From Thermoflexales bacterium (GTDB lineage Bacteria > Chloroflexota > Anaerolineae > J036 > Brachytrichaceae): a stretch of DNA of 7,395 nt. Below, one piece after another: positions 6,301 through 7,395 of this stretch. Position numbers and translations under genes: made by a program. Position 1 is the stretch's first letter; every line of letters begins with the position of its first letter. The DNA lies in contig JAGOCU010000104.1 in the NCBI GenBank assembly GCA_017998555.1, forward strand, positions 1 through 7,395. The letters are read 5' to 3'. The notes under the pieces were generated by a model that worked only from the letters and a program-made list of their open reading frames with translations, made no database searches and was not told the DNA's origin.

Positions 6301-7266
6301 CTAGTCTTTTGTCACGCCCGACACGCGCAGATAGATGACCGTGAAGATCATCAGGATCAATAGCATGATGACCGAGACCGCCGCCGCCGCTCCAAAGTTG
6401 AAGTTGTCATAGGCGATCTGGAAGGCGTAGAGCGAGAGGGTGTAGGTGGCAAGACCGGGTCCGCCGTTGGTGAGGACGATCATCAGGTCGGGCGAGTTCA
6501 TCAGGCTAATGACGCGCAGGATGATGGCGGCCACGATCACGGGGGTGATCATGGGAATGGTGATGGCGCGGAACTTCTGGAGCGGGTTGGCGCCATCGAC
6601 CTCGGCTGCCTCGTAGAGCTCCTCCGGCACCGAACTCAGACCCGCGTACAGGAGCAGGGTGAAAAAGGGGAAGCCGCGCCACAGATCGACCAGAAGCACT
6701 GCGGGCATCGCGGTCGCGGGATCAGCAAACCAGGCCTTGTAGGCGCCCAGGACGCCGAGGCGGACGAGGATGTCGTTGATCACGCCCAGGCGCGAATCGA
6801 GCAAAAGCGCCCACATGTGACCGGCCACGACCGATGGGATCACCCAGGGCAACAGCATCAGCACCCGGGCGATCGCGCCGCCCTTCAAGTTCTTGCGATG
6901 CAGGGCAAGCGCCGCGACCAAGCCGAGGGTGAACTGTGAAAAGGAGCCAAAGACCACCCAGGTCGCGGTGTTCTTCAGGATGATCTGGAAGTCCGGATCT
7001 TCAAACAGCTCGATGTAGTGCTGCAGGCCGATGAAGTTCATGCCCTGGGCGATCCGCAGCAGATTGAACTGGTTGAAACTCAGATTGATCCCGGACAGAA
7101 CCGGATAGATGATGACGGCCGTGACGAGGAGCAGACTGGGCAGAAGCAGCAAATACGCCCAATAGCGTGTCTCGGACAGGGCCCCAATCAGCGCCAAGGG
7201 TTGACGCCATGAAAAGGGCGTCTTTGCCTTGGGCGGCGGCGCGCTGGCGCGAGTGTCTTGGGCCAT
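6301..7266 (-). CDS. Carbohydrate ABC transporter permease, MalF/UgpA type (CUT1)
   Basis: This is the first gene of the operon, 321 residues long. A soluble, proline-rich N-terminus (about 30 residues) is followed by six hydrophobic segments at about 36-58, 98-122, 133-155, 186-210, 236-256 and 290-314. The EAA loop is at 216-238: ELYEAAEVDGANPLQKF followed by ITIP, matching EAA---G---------I-P with P238. The segment MIVLTNGGPGLAT (262-274) is typical of the family and precedes the last membrane helix. It pairs with the MalG-type permease directly downstream. The ATG at 7266 follows a leader of about 50 bases from the predicted transcription start. The ribosome site is weak (GGA four bases before the ATG). 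Confidence 0.94.
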   Translation of the reverse strand: MAQDTRASAPPPKAKTPFSWRQPLALIGALSETRYWAYLLLLPSLLLVTAVIIYPVLSGINLSFNQFNLLRIAQGMNFIGLQHYIELFEDPDFQIILKNTATWVVFGSFSQFTLGLVAALALHRKNLKGGAIARVLMLLPWVIPSVVAGHMWALLLDSRLGVINDILVRLGVLGAYKAWFADPATAMPAVLLVDLWRGFPFFTLLLYAGLSSVPEELYEAAEVDGANPLQKFRAITIPMITPVIVAAIILRVISLMNSPDLMIVLTNGGPGLATYTLSLYAFQIAYDNFNFGAAAAVSVIMLLILMIFTVIYLRVSGVTKD

Positions 7267-7325
7267 GGGTCCAATCTCATCTGGGAGCGGTCGGCACGGG
7301 CGTATCGGGTATCTGAGTGGGCGGC

Positions 7326-7354
7326 ATGCTATAGGCCTTGGGTGTATTTGTCAA
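7326..7354 (-). promoter_or_regulatory. Sigma70-type promoter of the operon
   Basis: On the minus strand a perfect -35 box TTGACA (7354-7349) and a -10 box TAGCAT (7331-7326, 4 of 6 to TATAAT) are separated by the ideal 17 bases. Transcription would start near 7319, giving a leader of about 52 bases before the first permease ATG. The local sequence is AT-richer than its surroundings. It is the only promoter-like site I see upstream of the genes. Confidence 0.7.
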
Positions 7355-7364
7355 GTGTTAACAA
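7348..7364. promoter_or_regulatory. Candidate operator overlapping the -35 box
   Basis: The minus strand reads TTGTTAACACTTGACAA. Its ends TTGT and ACAA are inverted, with AA and TT also matching inside, so the pattern is TTGTnAAnnnTTnACAA, an imperfect 17-base dyad. It covers the -35 hexamer, where a bound repressor would block polymerase. Short TTGT/ACAA dyads occur among operators of sugar-responsive repressors, but no regulator is in the window to assign it to. It could also be chance in an AT-rich promoter. Confidence 0.35.
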
Positions 7365-7395
7365 TGGATCGAGGATACGCGCATTGTGGAGCGCG

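Noticed and set aside
1..7395. tRNA, rRNA, CRISPR array, insertion sequence
   Set aside because: No cloverleaf, spaced direct repeats or transposase-like frame seen; coding genes fill nearly the whole window.

Overview
The window holds one gene cluster of seven genes, all on the minus strand and read from right to left. The base composition is GC-rich and the coding regions are tightly packed. Nothing identifies the species. The binding protein carries a perfect Tat motif fused to a lipobox, and the cluster pairs a transporter with sugar-acid-type enzymes. This would fit a GC-rich bacterium such as a Chloroflexota member, an actinobacterium or an alphaproteobacterium; the Chloroflexota suggestion is only a weak impression.

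Layout in the direction of transcription: a good sigma70-type promoter (TTGACA-17-TAGCAT, 7326-7354) with a possible operator over its -35 box; two sugar ABC permeases of the MalF and MalG types (7266-6301 and 6293-5439); a Tat-exported lipoprotein sugar-binding protein (5370-4075); a 25-bp perfect hairpin repeat (4004-4056); a short-chain dehydrogenase (4001-3270) whose stop overlaps the start of a mandelate racemase/enolase-superfamily enzyme (3273-2092); a second 25-bp perfect hairpin of the same design (2024-2076); a TIM-barrel sugar isomerase/epimerase (2011-1154); and a fumarase/adenylosuccinate lyase/CMLE-superfamily lyase (from 1139, cut by the left edge). No transporter ATPase, regulator or terminator is visible. 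The operon probably continues past the left edge.

Inferred joint role: the transporter imports a carbohydrate or carbohydrate-derived acid. The dehydrogenase oxidises it, the enolase-superfamily enzyme dehydrates or isomerises it, and the TIM-barrel enzyme rearranges it. The fumarase-fold enzyme performs a beta-elimination or cycloisomerisation that is unusual in a sugar operon. The substrate cannot be read from the sequence.

The most striking non-coding signal is the pair of hairpins. Each has 25-bp perfect arms and a GAA loop on the plus strand. The arms differ between the two copies at 8 of 25 positions, and every difference is matched in the partner arm. They cut the operon into three modules (transporter; dehydrogenase plus enolase; isomerase plus lyase), and one of them buries the dehydrogenase ribosome binding site.
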